Source: Bacillota bacterium (GTDB lineage Bacteria > Bacillota > UBA4882 > UBA8346). Taken from it: a stretch of 64,000 nucleotides of DNA. The translations under genes were made by a program, and so were the position numbers. The stretch is from NCBI GenBank assembly GCA_023415835.1, contig JAEZJK010000002.1, positions 1-64,000 on the forward strand. Reading direction: 5' to 3'. The notes beneath the pieces are model-generated. The model saw only the letters and a list, made by a program, of their open reading frames with translations, had not been told where the DNA came from and did not search any database. Shown one piece after another: positions 8,818 to 16,426 of the stretch. Within the stretch, counting starts at the first letter, position 1; every line of letters begins with the position of its first letter.

Positions 8818-9465
8818 TTATTTTTTGGCTCGGGCTTCTTTGATCTTAGCGATAAATTGTTCGGCAATACTGGTAATTGAAGCATAATCGCCAGTTTTTG
8901 CGCCGCCGGTTAAATTTCCGCCTACCCCTACAGCCACTGCTCCGGCTTTAATCCATTGTTCAACGTTATCAAGGCCGACACCGCCAGTAGGCATCATTTT
9001 AGCATAAGGGATTGGGCCTCTTACCGCTTTAATAATCGCCGGTCCGAAGAGCTCGCCGGGGAAAATCTTGACAATGTCCGCTCCGGCTTCCATACTCTCG
9101 ACAATTTCTTTGATGGTCATAGCGCCGGGCATAATCGGAACCCGGTAGTGGTTACATAATTTGACTGTCTCCTGATTTAAGTAAGGGCTAACCACATATT
9201 GAGCGCCAGCAAGAATCGCTGCCCTAGCGGTTTCAGAATCCATAACGGTTCCCGCTCCGACAATAATCTCTCCGCTATTGAAGTTTTTAACACAATCTTC
9301 AATTACCTTTGCAGCACCGGGCACAGTAAAGGTAATCTCAATACCAGCCACTCCGGCTTTGGCGCAAGCCTCGGCAATTTTTAACCCTTGTTCGCTAGAC
9401 TCGGCCCTGACTACTGCTACTAATCCGCATTCAGTAATCTTGGAAATTATTTTTTCTTTATCCAC
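8818..9465 (-). CDS. eda: KDPG/KHG aldolase
   Basis: Class I aldolase of 215 residues that cleaves 2-keto-3-deoxy-6-phosphogluconate to pyruvate and glyceraldehyde 3-phosphate, and often acts on 4-hydroxy-2-oxoglutarate. The catalytic Glu is E43 in GIEITFT, and the Schiff-base lysine is K133 in DIVKIFPGE, the same number as in the E. coli enzyme. GAGTVMD and MPTGGV, the substrate and phosphate loops, are present. GGGAGG precedes the ATG. It is a single-gene unit here, and would serve as the last step for the gluconate and uronate routes encoded elsewhere in the window. Confidence 0.95.
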   Translation of the reverse strand: MDKEKIISKITECGLVAVVRAESSEQGLKIAEACAKAGVAGIEITFTVPGAAKVIEDCVKNFNSGEIIVGAGTVMDSETARAAILAGAQYVVSPYLNQETVKLCNHYRVPIMPGAMTIKEIVESMEAGADIVKIFPGELFGPAIIKAVRGPIPYAKMMPTGGVGLDNVEQWIKAGAVAVGVGGNLTGGAKTGDYASITSIAEQFIAKIKEARAKK

Positions 9466-9883
9466 GCAAAAACCTCCCTTATTTTTTCTATATGCAACGA
9501 CATTCTTCGTAACCCATGGTTCATGAAAAAATATTAAAACCCATTTTTTGGTGCACCATTTTGATTTAATGCGTTACATATATTTACCTACTTTTATCAT
9601 TATAACAATAAGATACCCAGTCAACAACTGTCGAAACAAAACTTTAACCGGGATTCCCCTGATTAAACGGATTTCGGTTGTTTCAGTTGTTTTGAAAGGT
9701 AAAAACATAAAGTTAACATTCCCTTAAAATCTTTATTTATAACGTTTACTTACCAAATTCGGGTTTAAAAATTGCAACATTTTTTTCAAAAAAAACCGAT
9801 AACTGAATAAACGGCATAATCTGCAGGAATTACCTAACACTTTGGCAAATATACTTATATTATCTTTGGTAGAGGTGCTAACT
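9466..9883. other. AT-rich spacer between eda and the zinc-ribbon gene
   Basis: A 418-bp region between two divergent genes. It holds their promoters, which I could not place with confidence. AAAGTTAACAT at 9709-9719 resembles half of the repeated operator-like palindrome found before hppA. Nothing else stands out. Confidence 0.5.
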
Positions 9884-10306
9884 ATGTTTTTACTAATTGG
9901 AATCAACCCCGTAAAAAAAGTAAAAGAAATCATTCTCAGGCGGCATTGCCCTCATTGCAACGACCTCCGCAATTTTCAAGAAGTCCAATACCGTCAATTT
10001 CTGTCTATCTTTTTTATTCCTGTCCTCCCGCTGTCCAAGCTGGGTACGGTATTTACTTGTGTTACTTGCGGATATTCTATCAATAGCGAGTTGGCGACTG
10101 GGCCTATTTCAGAAAACCCAACTCTCCCCGCTAACCATTCCGATAAAGTTATTATAGTCTGCCCCCGTTGTGACGGCCCGATGATCGTGCCTATTAAAGA
10201 ACACCGTTTAAACGTGACTTGCCCTCATTGTAGCAAAGAATTCATCCTCAAAGGTATTAAAGGCGAGATCCCATTGGCTTCCATTATTGATCCTCAAGAG
10301 ACTTGA
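9884..10306 (+). CDS. Double zinc-ribbon protein
   Basis: Protein of 140 residues with four CxxC pairs: CPHC and CVTC in the N-terminal half, CPRC and CPHC in the C-terminal half, enough for two zinc ribbons. The N-terminal half follows the zinc-ribbon_15 pattern of a short hydrophobic start (MFLLIGINPVKK) and FFIPVLPL between the two knuckles. I chose the ATG at 9884 because an AGAGGTG ribosome site lies nine bases before it; a longer frame starts at 9842. Function unknown. It is a monocistronic unit with its own terminator. Confidence 0.7.
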   Translation: MFLLIGINPVKKVKEIILRRHCPHCNDLRNFQEVQYRQFLSIFFIPVLPLSKLGTVFTCVTCGYSINSELATGPISENPTLPANHSDKVIIVCPRCDGPMIVPIKEHRLNVTCPHCSKEFILKGIKGEIPLASIIDPQET

Positions 10307-10327
10307 AACTATAAAATAGAAAACCTA

Positions 10328-10368
10328 AACCTCCTGTTTGGCTTCAACAGACAGGAGGTTTTATTTTT
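10328..10368 (+). terminator. Intrinsic terminator of the zinc-ribbon gene
   Basis: A perfect ten-base stem AACCTCCTGT/ACAGGAGGTT with a 13-base loop is followed by a T-rich tract, 21 bp after the stop codon. Confidence 0.85.
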
Positions 10369-10464
10369 TACCTTAAGCTACGTAAACTTATTATGAAACG
10401 ATAAGTTTTGGATGGCACGGATTGGTAGCGCAAATTTCACCTGATTCATAACTTAAAATAAAGA

Positions 10465-10504
10465 CCTCTATCGGAATTAAGGAGAATATAGCAGAAGATA
10501 GAGG
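10465..10504 (+). promoter_or_regulatory. Unassigned long-loop stem upstream of the HTH-methyltransferase
   Basis: CCTCTATC and GATAGAGG form an eight-base inverted repeat separated by 24 bases, just upstream of the -35 element at 10515. It could be an operator pair. It is not a T-box; no specifier or T-box sequence follows. Confidence 0.25.
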
Positions 10505-10514
10505 AAATTAAGCC

Positions 10515-10543
10515 TTGACTTTTTTTATCCTCCACTTTATAAT
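10515..10543 (+). promoter_or_regulatory. Sigma-A promoter for the HTH-methyltransferase/leuCD unit
   Basis: TTGACT (10515-10520), a 17-base spacer and TATAAT (10538-10543) form a near-consensus housekeeping promoter 28 bp upstream of the ATG. Confidence 0.75.
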
Positions 10544-10570
10544 AAGAAAAAACACAAGGATTTGGTATAC

Positions 10571-11392
10571 ATGCCTGAAAATGAAGTGCTTACCCTGGAA
10601 GAAGCCAGCCAGCTTTTTCAGGTTAGCAGTAAAACCTTTCTCAAATTACTACGGGAAGAAAATATACCGGCCCGAAAAATTGGCCGTGAATGGCGGTTTT
10701 CTCGGACTGCATTGCTAAATTGGATGGCTGAAGGCGCCTCCCATGATTACGTTTCGGTGGAAGAAGAAAATAAAGCTTACTTTGCGCAAGTCGCTCCAGT
10801 CTATGATGAAATGCGCAAAGGATGCTATGGCGAAGCTTTAAGGGATATACTCACATCGCGCATCCCTCCTCTTCTAGGGTCGATTGTCGCCGATGTTGGA
10901 ACCGGCACCGGTTATCTCGCCAAAAAGCTCGCCGAATACGCTAAAACCGTTAATGCTATCGATTCATCGCCCGCCATGTTGGAAGTGGCCCGGCAGAGCC
11001 TCACTAAACAGCAACATAAGAACATTAAATTAATTGAAGGGGACGCTCATGATTTACCGCTTAGCGATGATTCCCAAGATATGGTTTACGCCAATTTGCT
11101 AATCCACCATTTACTTGAACCTTCATTGGCTATTAAGGAAATGCACCGGGTAATTAAGCCTGGGGGACAGGTTATTATCACTGATATTGAGCGTCATAAT
11201 TATCAATGGACCAAACCGGAAAAGTCCGATATTTGGCTTGGCATTGAACGTTCTGATCTGAAACTTTGGCTTGAAGATGCCGGTTTTTCAATTCAAGAAA
11301 TTTCCGATTTGGGTTGCAATTGCCGGACTTCCAACGCTACCGGTGTAACAGTGGAAATTCCAATGTTTGTGGCAATAGGAAGTAAACCATAA
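10571..11392 (+). CDS. Excisionase-type HTH fused to class I SAM methyltransferase
   Basis: Protein of 273 residues. Residues 1-55 are a MerR/excisionase-like helix-turn-helix (TLEEASQLFQVSSKTFLKLL, then PARKIGREWRFSRTALLNW). From about residue 75 a class I methyltransferase domain follows: motif I ADVGTGTGYLAKKL, acidic residue in NAIDSSP, motif IV-like MVYANLLIHHLLEP, and KPGGQVIITD. It is probably a DNA-bound or ligand-sensing regulator with a methyltransferase-like domain, or a small-molecule methyltransferase with a targeting domain; the substrate cannot be told. leuC begins 41 bp downstream with no clear terminator between them, so they may share the 10515 promoter. A TTG start at 10562 is an alternative. 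Confidence 0.75.
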   Translation: MPENEVLTLEEASQLFQVSSKTFLKLLREENIPARKIGREWRFSRTALLNWMAEGASHDYVSVEEENKAYFAQVAPVYDEMRKGCYGEALRDILTSRIPPLLGSIVADVGTGTGYLAKKLAEYAKTVNAIDSSPAMLEVARQSLTKQQHKNIKLIEGDAHDLPLSDDSQDMVYANLLIHHLLEPSLAIKEMHRVIKPGGQVIITDIERHNYQWTKPEKSDIWLGIERSDLKLWLEDAGFSIQEISDLGCNCRTSNATGVTVEIPMFVAIGSKP

Positions 11393-11433
11393 AATAAGCG
11401 GATTCCTAAAAAACTTATTTGAGGTGACTAAAA

Positions 11434-12702
11434 ATGGGTATGACAATCACAGAGAAAATTCTTGCCGCTCATACCGGAAAAACCGCGGTTGTCCCCGGAG
11501 AGTTGATCAATGCTGAACTTGATCTGGTATTGGGAAACGACATCACCGCTCCGGTAGCGATCAAAGAATTTGCCAAGATCGGGGTCGATAGTGTTTTTGA
11601 CCAGAATAAAGTTGCTTTGGTCCCTGACCATTTCACTCCGAACAAAGACATTAAGTCGGCCGAGCAAGCTAAAATGTTACGGGAATTTGCCCGTAAATAT
11701 GGTATTGTAAACTATTTCGATATCGGTGAAATGGGCGTTGAACACTGCCTCCTGCCCGAGAAAGGCCTGGTCCTGCCGGGAGATTTGGTAATCGGCGCTG
11801 ATTCTCACACTTGTACTTACGGAGCTTTAGGCGCTTTCTCCACCGGCGTCGGCAGCACCGACATGGCTGCCGGGATGGCCCTGGGCGAAGCCTGGTTTAA
11901 GGTACCGGAAAGCATCAAATTCATTTATTACGGAAAACTCCCCCGCTGGGTCGGGGGTAAAGATTTAATCCTCTTCACTATTGGTAAGATCGGGGTTGAC
12001 GGTGCCTTATATCAATCAATGGAATTCACTGGTGAAACCATTGCCGGCCTTTCGATGGACGGACGTTTCACCATGGCTAACATGGCGATCGAAGCCGGAG
12101 CTAAGAATGGAATATTCCATGTTGACGAAAAAACCTTGGAATATGTCAAACCCCGGGCCAAACGGAATTTTACCGTCTATACCAGCGACCCTGATGCCAA
12201 ATATGCTGAGGAATATGAATGGGATGTCTCCCAACTCGAACCGCAAGTGGCCTTCCCCCATCTTCCTGAAAACACTAAGCCCCTTTCCCAATGCGGCAAT
12301 GTGGCCATTGATCAGTCAATCATCGGTTCCTGCACCAACGGCCGGATCGAAGATTTACGGGAAGCAGCGGCTGTCTTAAAAGGTAAAAGGGTCAATTCGA
12401 ATGTCCGTTTGATCGTCATCCCCGGCACCCAAGATATCTGGCGGCAAGCGATGCGCGAAGGCTTATTTGAGATCTTTATGGATGCTGGCGCAGCCATTTC
12501 CACTCCCACCTGTGGTCCTTGTTTAGGCGGTCATATGGGTATTTTAGCCAAAGGGGAACGATCGATCGCTACCACTAACCGTAATTTCGTGGGGCGAATG
12601 GGACATCCGGAAAGCGAAGTCTATTTGGCGAGTCCTGCAGTGGCTGCCGCTTCGGCAGTAGCCGGTAAAATAACCGGGCCGGAGGAGGTTGGAGTAAAAT
12701 GA
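11434..12702 (+). CDS. leuC: 3-isopropylmalate dehydratase large subunit
   Basis: Aconitase-family protein of 422 residues, the short LeuC type common in clostridia and archaea. Iron-sulfur ligands lie in SHTCTYG, in SCTNGRIEDL and in TCGPCLGGH. It isomerises 2- to 3-isopropylmalate with LeuD in leucine synthesis. GAGGTGAC precedes the ATG. The stop overlaps the leuD start (ATGA), so the subunits are translationally coupled. Some homologues act in homoaconitate or citramalate pathways; the neighbouring leuB supports the leucine role. Confidence 0.93.
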   Translation: MGMTITEKILAAHTGKTAVVPGELINAELDLVLGNDITAPVAIKEFAKIGVDSVFDQNKVALVPDHFTPNKDIKSAEQAKMLREFARKYGIVNYFDIGEMGVEHCLLPEKGLVLPGDLVIGADSHTCTYGALGAFSTGVGSTDMAAGMALGEAWFKVPESIKFIYYGKLPRWVGGKDLILFTIGKIGVDGALYQSMEFTGETIAGLSMDGRFTMANMAIEAGAKNGIFHVDEKTLEYVKPRAKRNFTVYTSDPDAKYAEEYEWDVSQLEPQVAFPHLPENTKPLSQCGNVAIDQSIIGSCTNGRIEDLREAAAVLKGKRVNSNVRLIVIPGTQDIWRQAMREGLFEIFMDAGAAISTPTCGPCLGGHMGILAKGERSIATTNRNFVGRMGHPESEVYLASPAVAAASAVAGKITGPEEVGVK

Positions 12703-13196
12703 ACAAACTAAAAGGTAAAGTATGGCGTTTTGGAAATGATGTCGATACCGATTTAATTATTCCGGCCCGTCACCTGAATACCAGCGATCCCAATGAGTTA
12801 GCCAAACATTGCATGGAAGACGCTGATCCTGCCTTTACAAGCAAGGTTGGGAAAGGTGATCTGATCGTAGCCGGTAAAAATTTTGGCTGCGGCAGTTCCC
12901 GGGAACATGCCCCGATCGCAATCAAAGCTGCCGGAGTGTCGTGCGTGATCGCCGCCTCGTTCGCCCGGATCTTCTACCGGAATGCGATCAATATCGGCCT
13001 GCCGATTTTCGAGTCTACCGAAGCCAGTCAAAATACCGCTGAAGGCGATCAAATTGAAGTCGATCTAGATACCGGAAAAATAACTAATCTAACTAAAAAT
13101 GAAACCTACCAAGCTGCCGCATTCCCCCCCTTCATGCAGGAATTGATTAATAGCGGCGGATTAATTGAATACGTTAAAAAGCGAGTCGAGAAATAA
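12699..13196 (+). CDS. leuD: 3-isopropylmalate dehydratase small subunit
   Basis: Protein of 165 residues with the small-subunit swivel domain: FGNDVDTDLIIPARHL near the N terminus, the GKNFGCGSSREHAPIA loop, and ASFARIFYRNAINIGLP. It completes the LeuC active site. It overlaps leuC by four bases behind a GGAGGTTGGAG ribosome site. The 281 bp to leuB contain an AGGCAATAGG-type short repeat. Confidence 0.94.
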   Translation: MNKLKGKVWRFGNDVDTDLIIPARHLNTSDPNELAKHCMEDADPAFTSKVGKGDLIVAGKNFGCGSSREHAPIAIKAAGVSCVIAASFARIFYRNAINIGLPIFESTEASQNTAEGDQIEVDLDTGKITNLTKNETYQAAAFPPFMQELINSGGLIEYVKKRVEK

Positions 13197-13477
13197 TTTC
13201 TTTTTCATGCTGACATATCGTGTTCGTAGTCAGGCAATAGGCAGTAGGTAATAGGCAATAGTATTGTAATGTTAACCATTTTGAAGCCCATGTCCGCTAA
13301 TCTTTAGAACGGACAGATGATGGACACTAATTTGAAAGCCCTATTTTCTATGTGAACCCTACCCTAACTATGTTGGAGTAATAAGAAAACTGAAAAAGGC
13401 ACCAAAGGCTAAACCTTCTACACTCTTGCCTTATGCCTATTGCCTTTTCCCTCATTTTCTTGACAGGAGGAAATATT
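13197..13477 (+). repeat. leuD-leuB spacer with GGCAATA short repeats
   Basis: This 281-bp spacer carries degenerate tandem copies of a seven-base unit (AGGCAATAGGCAGTAGG and AATAGGCAATAG at about 13231-13262). The reverse complement form (GCCTTATGCCTATTGCC) recurs just before leuB at 13426-13445, and a similar TATTGCCTAATGCC lies at 58678-58692. I see no T-box or leader peptide rich in leucine. Confidence 0.5.
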
Positions 13478-14545
13478 ATGCCTAAAATTGCAGTTTTGGC
13501 CGGTGACGGGATTGGCCGGGAAATTCTTCCCGAAGCTATCGAAACTTTAAAATTGATAGTTGCTAAATTTAATCTTCACTTTGAATTTACCGAGGCTTTG
13601 GTGAGTGAGGACGCCTACCAAAAATATGGCCATCCCTTGCCCTCCCAAACTCTTGAGGTTTGTAAGCAATCCGACGCTGTTTTATTAGGGGCAGTCGGTA
13701 GCCCTAAAATGGATCAGCTCCCGCCGGAACTCCGGCCGGAACGTGCGGCTTTGTTACCGCTCCGTAAGGAGTTGGGGCTTTTCGCCAACCTCCGTCCGAT
13801 TATCGTCTATGATGAACTGGTTATGGCTTCGACTTTAAAACCGGAAGTGGTCAAAGGCATCGATATTTTGGTATTCCGGGAACTAACCGGCGGTTTGTAC
13901 TTCGGGCCTAAAAAACGAGAAGCCCTGGCCGACGGGACTGAACAAGCAACCGATACTTTGGTTTACAATACCCATGAAATCGAGCGGATCGTCCGCTTGG
14001 CTTTTGAGGCGGCCCGTTCCCGCCAGAAGAAAGTAACTTCCGTAGATAAGGCCAATGTGCTGGAAAGCTCAAGGCTCTGGCGGGAAACAGTTATGAGGCT
14101 TGCTGCCGAATATCCGGATATCGAACTAAAACATATGTATGTGGACAACTGCGCCATGCAGTTAGTCCGTTGGCCGGCCCAGTTTGACGTAATTGTCACC
14201 GAGAACATGTTTGGCGACATTTTAACCGACCAAGCCTCAATGTTAGGCGGTTCTCTAGGAATGCTCGCCTCCGCCAGCATCGGCGGGAAGGTCGCCCTCT
14301 ACGAACCGGCCCATGGTTCCGCCCCGGATATCGCCGGGCAGGATTTGGCAAACCCGCTGGCTACGATACTCAGCACGGCAATGATGTTACGTTACTCATT
14401 CCAACTTGAATCCGAGGCCCGGATCATCGAAAAGGCGGTCAGGCAGGTATTGGCCGATGGTTACCGAACCGCCGACATTATGGCGGAAGGATGCCAAAAA
14501 GTCGGAACCATAGAAATGGGCCGGCTGGTAAGGGAGAGAATTTAA
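13478..14545 (+). CDS. leuB: 3-isopropylmalate dehydrogenase
   Basis: Isocitrate/isopropylmalate dehydrogenase family enzyme of 355 residues. It starts with KIAVLAGDGIGREILPEA, contains the RPERAALLPLRKELGLFANLRP substrate-arginine region (read in parts), VDKANVLESSRLWR, the metal-binding TENMFGDILTDQ and the NAD-binding loop EPAHGSAPDIAG. It oxidises and decarboxylates 3-isopropylmalate. I chose the ATG at 13478, directly behind ACAGGAGGAAATATT; the longer frame from 13433 adds only repeat-derived residues. No leuA lies in the window. Confidence 0.95.
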   Translation: MPKIAVLAGDGIGREILPEAIETLKLIVAKFNLHFEFTEALVSEDAYQKYGHPLPSQTLEVCKQSDAVLLGAVGSPKMDQLPPELRPERAALLPLRKELGLFANLRPIIVYDELVMASTLKPEVVKGIDILVFRELTGGLYFGPKKREALADGTEQATDTLVYNTHEIERIVRLAFEAARSRQKKVTSVDKANVLESSRLWRETVMRLAAEYPDIELKHMYVDNCAMQLVRWPAQFDVIVTENMFGDILTDQASMLGGSLGMLASASIGGKVALYEPAHGSAPDIAGQDLANPLATILSTAMMLRYSFQLESEARIIEKAVRQVLADGYRTADIMAEGCQKVGTIEMGRLVRERI

Positions 14546-14560
14546 GCTATAAACGTCAGA

Positions 14561-14596
14561 AAGACCGGTTTCCCGGTCATTTTCTCTTTTTTCTTA
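14561..14596. terminator. Terminator after leuB
   Basis: GACCGG/CCGGTC with a four-base loop, extended by A and T tracts on both sides, stands 18 bp after the leuB stop and can also end the convergent small gene at 14606. Confidence 0.7.
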
Positions 14597-14605
14597 CTAT
14601 TTATA

Positions 14606-14809
14606 TTATGCCCGGCAGGTTTTTAAAAACCGTTGACTCATCAAACGGGACTCTTGGTTATTTAATTCTTTAACTGCTGCGGCAGCTACGGTCAACCGAT
14701 CGTATGATTGATTTAAAACTAGGATCCCCCTAGCCTCCAATTTATGACGTTGGTCTTCGGTGCTGATGAAGTAGAAATGCTTTTCGCTGTTTAAGCAGAT
14801 TATGTACAT
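14606..14809 (-). CDS. Small uncharacterised protein (67 aa)
   Basis: A 67-codon frame preceded by AAAGGAGG eight bases before the ATG, which makes it a likely real gene. The protein starts with a short beta-prone stretch (MYIICLNSEKHFYFIS) and then has a charged helical region ending SQRFLKTCRA. I do not recognise a domain. It is divergent from uridine kinase and convergent with leuB. Confidence 0.5.
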   Translation of the reverse strand: MYIICLNSEKHFYFISTEDQRHKLEARGILVLNQSYDRLTVAAAAVKELNNQESRLMSQRFLKTCRA

Positions 14810-14958
14810 GTTGAATTGCCTCCTTTAGATGCCAAACATATGTTCTGTTTCATTATAACATAAAAAAGTATGGCGAACAAGTGTTCTCGATAAATATAAT
14901 TTTCCCAATAATTATACTGAAAACCGATTAAGCGAGGCTTTTTTCCCATTGCCGAAAA

Positions 14959-14967
14959 TGATATAAT
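14959..14967 (+). promoter_or_regulatory. Extended -10 promoter for udk
   Basis: TGATATAAT is an exact extended -10 element, 49 bp upstream of the chosen udk start. No clear -35 is visible, as is usual for this promoter type. Confidence 0.5.
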
Positions 14968-15015
14968 TTAATTACGATCCAAAACTGCTTTTTAATACAT
15001 TTTATGGAGTTTTTA

Positions 15016-15627
15016 ATGATGCTTATCGGAATCGCCGGAGGCACCGGTTCGGGAAAGTCGACGGTTTGCAAATCCGTTGAAAAAGAGCTGGGGATCGAAA
15101 ATGTCATCCTACTCTCCCAAGATTCTTATTATGTTGATCAACCCGATCTGCCTTTTAAAGAGCGGGCCAAGCAAAATTACGACCACCCGGAAGCTTTTGA
15201 AGACACTCTGCTGTTGGCGGATCTCCTTAAACTCCGTAATAACCAACCAATCCAAGTGCCTATTTATGATTTTGCTCAATACCGGCGCACTGCCGAGACA
15301 ATTCATGTTATTCCGCGGCCGGTTGTCATCGTTGAAGGGCTTTTGGTTTTAGCCAATCCCCAGTTACGCCAGATCTTTGATATCAAAGTTTACGTCGATA
15401 CCGACGCCGACACCCGGGTCTTAAGAAGGATTCACCGGGACATGCACGAACGGGGCCGCAGCCTTGAGTCGATCTGTGATCAATATCTTAATACCGTCAA
15501 ACCCATGCATGAGGCCTTTGTCGAACCATCAAAACGTTACGCGGATGTTATTATTCCCGAAGGAGGCCATAATACAGTGGCGTTGAGCCTTTTAGTGTCG
15601 AAGATTGAGCGGCATTTGAAGGGTTAA
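15016..15627 (+). CDS. udk: Uridine kinase
   Basis: Uridine/cytidine kinase of 203 residues that makes UMP or CMP in pyrimidine salvage. The P-loop is GGTGSGKST near the N terminus; DSYYVDQPDLPF, the substrate motif YDFAQYRR and RIHRDMHERGRS are typical. The family normally begins MLIGIAGG, so I place the start at the double ATG 15016/15019, preceded by GGAG six bases upstream, rather than the ATG at 15004 whose own codon overlaps that site. Confidence 0.93.
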   Translation: MMLIGIAGGTGSGKSTVCKSVEKELGIENVILLSQDSYYVDQPDLPFKERAKQNYDHPEAFEDTLLLADLLKLRNNQPIQVPIYDFAQYRRTAETIHVIPRPVVIVEGLLVLANPQLRQIFDIKVYVDTDADTRVLRRIHRDMHERGRSLESICDQYLNTVKPMHEAFVEPSKRYADVIIPEGGHNTVALSLLVSKIERHLKG

Positions 15628-15654
15628 CATTATAAACCTGAGAGGACGATAACC

Positions 15655-16125
15655 ATGGAAACATTGGATTATTTTCAAGTCGAAAAAGAAGTCATTGATT
15701 TTATTTCGCGAAACAGCAAAATGGTTTTAGCGACCTGTTCTGAAAACCGGGTTACTGCAAGGGCTGTTAGTATCGTAAACCAGGGAATGAAGATATTATT
15801 CCAGACCGATACCGAGTTTTTAAAATACCGTCAAATCATAGAAAACCCGAATGTTGCATTGTGTTCGGGCAATATTCAAATTGAAGGGCAGGCAACAATC
15901 ACCTGTCATCCCTTTGAAAACCCCTATTTTATTGAAAACTATAAAGTTATACATAAAACTGCCTTCGAGAAGTATTCCCATTTAAAAGATAATGTGATTG
16001 TCCAGGTTGAACCCTCTTTAATAACCTTTTGGAAATACACCGAAGTTGACCGCAAACCATACCGGGATTTTTTAGATGTCAAAGTACAAAAAGCATATCG
16101 GGAATATTATCAAAAAGCGTTTTAA
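15655..16125 (+). CDS. Pyridoxamine 5'-phosphate oxidase-like flavoprotein
   Basis: Protein of 156 residues with the split beta-barrel FMN-binding fold. VLATCSENRVTARAVSIVN and ILFQTDTEFLKYRQI match the N-terminal strands of this family, followed by NPNVALCSGNIQIEGQA. These small flavoproteins bind FMN, heme or F420; the substrate is unknown. It follows udk by 27 bp behind GAGAGGA and probably shares its transcript. Confidence 0.8.
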   Translation: METLDYFQVEKEVIDFISRNSKMVLATCSENRVTARAVSIVNQGMKILFQTDTEFLKYRQIIENPNVALCSGNIQIEGQATITCHPFENPYFIENYKVIHKTAFEKYSHLKDNVIVQVEPSLITFWKYTEVDRKPYRDFLDVKVQKAYREYYQKAF

Positions 16126-16316
16126 GGAAAATTACCGTACCAAACATCCTGCTCCATGGTTTTATTATCAAATATCGGTTCCTTCATCTCAGGCAGTAAT
16201 AAATTCTCAATAATTATAATTATAAAGATAAAACACACAGATCCTCCCTCTCCAATTCCTGAGCCATCTTGCCCCCAATAACCGATCAAATATTATCAAA
16301 AACAAAACCTGCAAGC

Positions 16317-16349
16317 AAAGTTAACTTTATGAAACAAAAAGTTAACTTT
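16317..16349 (+). promoter_or_regulatory. Twin AAAGTTAACTTT palindromes upstream of the hppA promoter
   Basis: The perfect 12-base palindrome AAAGTTAACTTT occurs at 16317-16328 and 16338-16349, 21 bp apart (two helical turns), ending eight bases before the -35 element. This geometry fits a cooperative dimeric regulator binding one DNA face. The regulator is unknown. Confidence 0.6.
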
Positions 16350-16356
16350 TTCAATG

Positions 16357-16384
16357 TTGACATTTTACCTGGTAGTGCTATTAT
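16357..16384 (+). promoter_or_regulatory. Sigma-A promoter for hppA
   Basis: TTGACA (16357-16362), a 16-base spacer and TATTAT (16379-16384), 42 bp before the start codon. Confidence 0.7.
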
Positions 16385-16426
16385 TGGCAGCGAAGGTAAT
16401 TTTAAAAAATAAATAGGAGAGACATC

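Larger units (their letters stand above)
16126..16426 (+). other. hppA upstream region
   Basis: A 301-bp AT-rich spacer. The last 110 bases carry twin palindromes and a promoter for the pyrophosphatase, listed separately. The first 190 bases show nothing recognisable. Confidence 0.6.

Noticed and set aside
11393..11433. T-box or leucine leader before leuC
   Set aside because: The gap is only 41 bp and has neither T-box motif nor Leu-rich peptide.
13226..13445. CRISPR-like array in the leuD-leuB spacer
   Set aside because: The short GGCAATA units are degenerate and tandem, without spacers of constant length; no cas gene in the window.
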